The notes under the pieces: model-generated
Told to the model about the DNA's origin: nothing
The model's database searches: none
Seen by the model: only the letters and a program-made list of their open reading frames with translations
Part shown: positions 62,779 to 64,000 of the stretch, piece after piece
Layout of the letters: each line of letters starts with the position of its first letter
How positions within the stretch are numbered: the stretch's first letter is position 1
Translations under genes and position numbers: made by a program
Assembly: GCA_964525605.1 (NCBI GenBank)
Contig: CAZGKT010000001.1
Span: 1-64,000, forward strand
Direction of reading: 5' to 3'
Length of the DNA stretch: 64,000 nt
Source: CAVTWJ01 sp964525605
GTDB lineage: Bacteria > Oederibacteriota > Muellerivitia > Muellerivitales > Muellerivitaceae

Positions 62779-63822
62779 TTATATAAAATCAACGCCTTTT
62801 ACTCCTGAGACCACTTCGCCGATGATGCAAGGGTTAGCGCCGGTTTTCTCCAATTCAAAAAAGGCTTTCTCCACCTCGTATTTCGCAACAATGATGACCA
62901 TCCCTATTCCCATATTGAGTGAACGATAAGACTCGAACTCCGAAAGGTTGCCGATTTTGAGCAACCAGCTGAAGAGTGGGGGAATAACCCATGAACCTTT
63001 CTTGAAGTTGATTCTACAGCCCTCAGGCAACACCCGGGGAGGATTGTCGATGAGTCCTCCACCCGTAATATGAGCCATTGCCTTCACCTGAACCTTGTCC
63101 AAAATAGGAAAAATTTCGCGGTAATAGCTCTTGTGGGGTTTTAAAAGAAGATCGCCGATTGTTCCCTCCAATTCGGGAACCGTGTCGGTATATTCCAATC
63201 CAGCCACTTCCTTAACCAATTTTCGGGCCAAGGAATAACCATTGGTGTGGAGCGAAACGGAAGGTAGGCCGATGCAAATATCACCCGGGGTGACGTTTTG
63301 GCCCCGAATGATCCTTTCCTTCTCCACCACACCTACAATGGTGCCGGCAATGTCGTAATCGCCATCTTTGTAAACCGAAGGCATTTCGGCCGTTTCCCCG
63401 CCTATCAAGACCAAACCCGCCTTGATACATTCATCAGCCATTCCGGAGACAATTTCTTCAACAACCGAAATATCCAATTTCCCAGCAGCGAGATAGTCCA
63501 AAAAGAACAGTGGCTTAGCGCCCTGCACCAGAATGTCGTTGATTGAATGTCCGACGATATCCGCGCCTAATCCTCGATACCGCTTCATCTCGAGACCTAT
63601 TTGTGTTTTCGTTCCTACCCCATCGGTGGAGGAGACCAGAACAGGCTTTTGATATTTCGTTGTGTCAAACTCAAAGAGACCACCAAATAGTCCAATATCA
63701 GAAAGAACCGAATCATTAAAAGTTTTTTTGACGATTTTTTTGATCCGTTGAACAGATTCATTGCCTTTTTCAATATTGACTCCGGCGTCTTCGTAAGAGA
63801 TCTGTTTCAAATATTCCCCCAA
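62779..63822 (-). CDS. purM: Phosphoribosylformylglycinamidine cyclo-ligase
   Basis: The 347-residue enzyme forms AIR in purine synthesis. ISYEDAGVNIEKGNESV, VSSTDGVGTKTQIGLEMKR, VGHSINDILVQGAKPLFFLD, GGETAEMPSVYKDGDYD and MAHITGGGLIDNPPRVLPEG. TTG start with AAGGA upstream. The 178 bp beyond it hold no recognisable gene or purine riboswitch core. Confidence 0.95.
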   Translation of the reverse strand: MGEYLKQISYEDAGVNIEKGNESVQRIKKIVKKTFNDSVLSDIGLFGGLFEFDTTKYQKPVLVSSTDGVGTKTQIGLEMKRYRGLGADIVGHSINDILVQGAKPLFFLDYLAAGKLDISVVEEIVSGMADECIKAGLVLIGGETAEMPSVYKDGDYDIAGTIVGVVEKERIIRGQNVTPGDICIGLPSVSLHTNGYSLARKLVKEVAGLEYTDTVPELEGTIGDLLLKPHKSYYREIFPILDKVQVKAMAHITGGGLIDNPPRVLPEGCRINFKKGSWVIPPLFSWLLKIGNLSEFESYRSLNMGIGMVIIVAKYEVEKAFFELEKTGANPCIIGEVVSGVKGVDFI

Positions 63823-64000
63823 TGATTGGTTCCTTGTCGACGGAAGCCAGAAGTTGCCCTATCGTAAAGGGCGGCACAACCAAGGACAAGAGGGAAAACT
63901 TGTCACGTACAGAGGATTACGACTGTTTTCTTTGGTTCTGATGCTAGCGCGTTTACAATAACACTCTGGCCTAAATTAACGCTCTCGACCATAATTTTTC

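Noticed and set aside
63823..64000. Purine riboswitch before purM
   Set aside because: Only a weak GCCCT/AGGGC hairpin is visible and no purine-aptamer core was found.

Overview
The window comes from a Gram-negative, double-membraned bacterium. It encodes ExbB/ExbD/TonB, several outer-membrane beta-barrel proteins, and many lipoproteins with clear lipoboxes. Shine-Dalgarno sites are frequent, GTG and TTG starts are common, and many genes overlap by 4 bases. Repeated beta-propeller and TPR proteins with Pro/Thr-rich linkers suggest a poorly sampled environmental lineage, but I cannot place it in a phylum from sequence alone. GC content falls visibly from left to right: it is high around 3-36 kb and AT-rich around 44-56 kb. 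A separate AT-rich gene sits at the extreme left edge.

Layout. 0-13 kb is an accessory region. It holds an AT-rich secreted protein, a REP-like palindrome, an acyltransferase, outer-membrane barrels, an orphan antitoxin beside a ghost of a gene end, an NHL lipoprotein, a GH43-malectin glycosidase, a copper-only-looking SodC and an epimerase-like gene with its own ghost 3' end. 13-20.7 kb carries a TPR lipoprotein followed by a TadB/TadC pair and DUF192, then glyA and its terminator, then a minus-strand run of TolB-like propeller lipoproteins. 20.7-30 kb is a housekeeping cluster for aromatic amino acids and its usual neighbours: pheA, hisC, tyrA, aroA, cmk, a DAHP synthase, plsC and rpsA.

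30-37.5 kb holds a roughly 1000-residue TPR protein, an outer-membrane barrel with no recognisable plug, a SnoaL-like protein, exbB, exbD and tonB. It looks like one energised envelope machine. 37.5-48 kb has small proteins, a nitroreductase, a FabD-like protein that has lost its catalytic Ser and His, der, plsY, gpsA, HU, MerR, two tRNA-Pro genes, acylphosphatase, a sigma-70 factor, apt, tRNA-Arg and a membrane TPR protein. 48.2-64 kb is entirely on the minus strand: an aminotransferase, a lone Xer-type recombinase, a hydrolase, propeller proteins, sppA, a Nudix hydrolase, miaA, mutL, an FHA-GAF-cyclase, a Ser/Thr kinase-NHL protein and purM.

The most interesting structure is at 49.6-50.9 kb. 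A complete tyrosine recombinase gene begins directly at a perfect 12-6-12 inverted repeat with the architecture of a dif/Xer core site, including inner ATAA/TTAT ends. The unit is flanked by a perfect 17-bp inverted repeat. It lies about 2.6 kb from the point where transcription switches from a 27-kb plus-strand block to a 15-kb minus-strand block, in AT-rich DNA. This arrangement is what a replication terminus with a self-contained Xer/dif module would look like. A small recombinase-only mobile unit is the main alternative.
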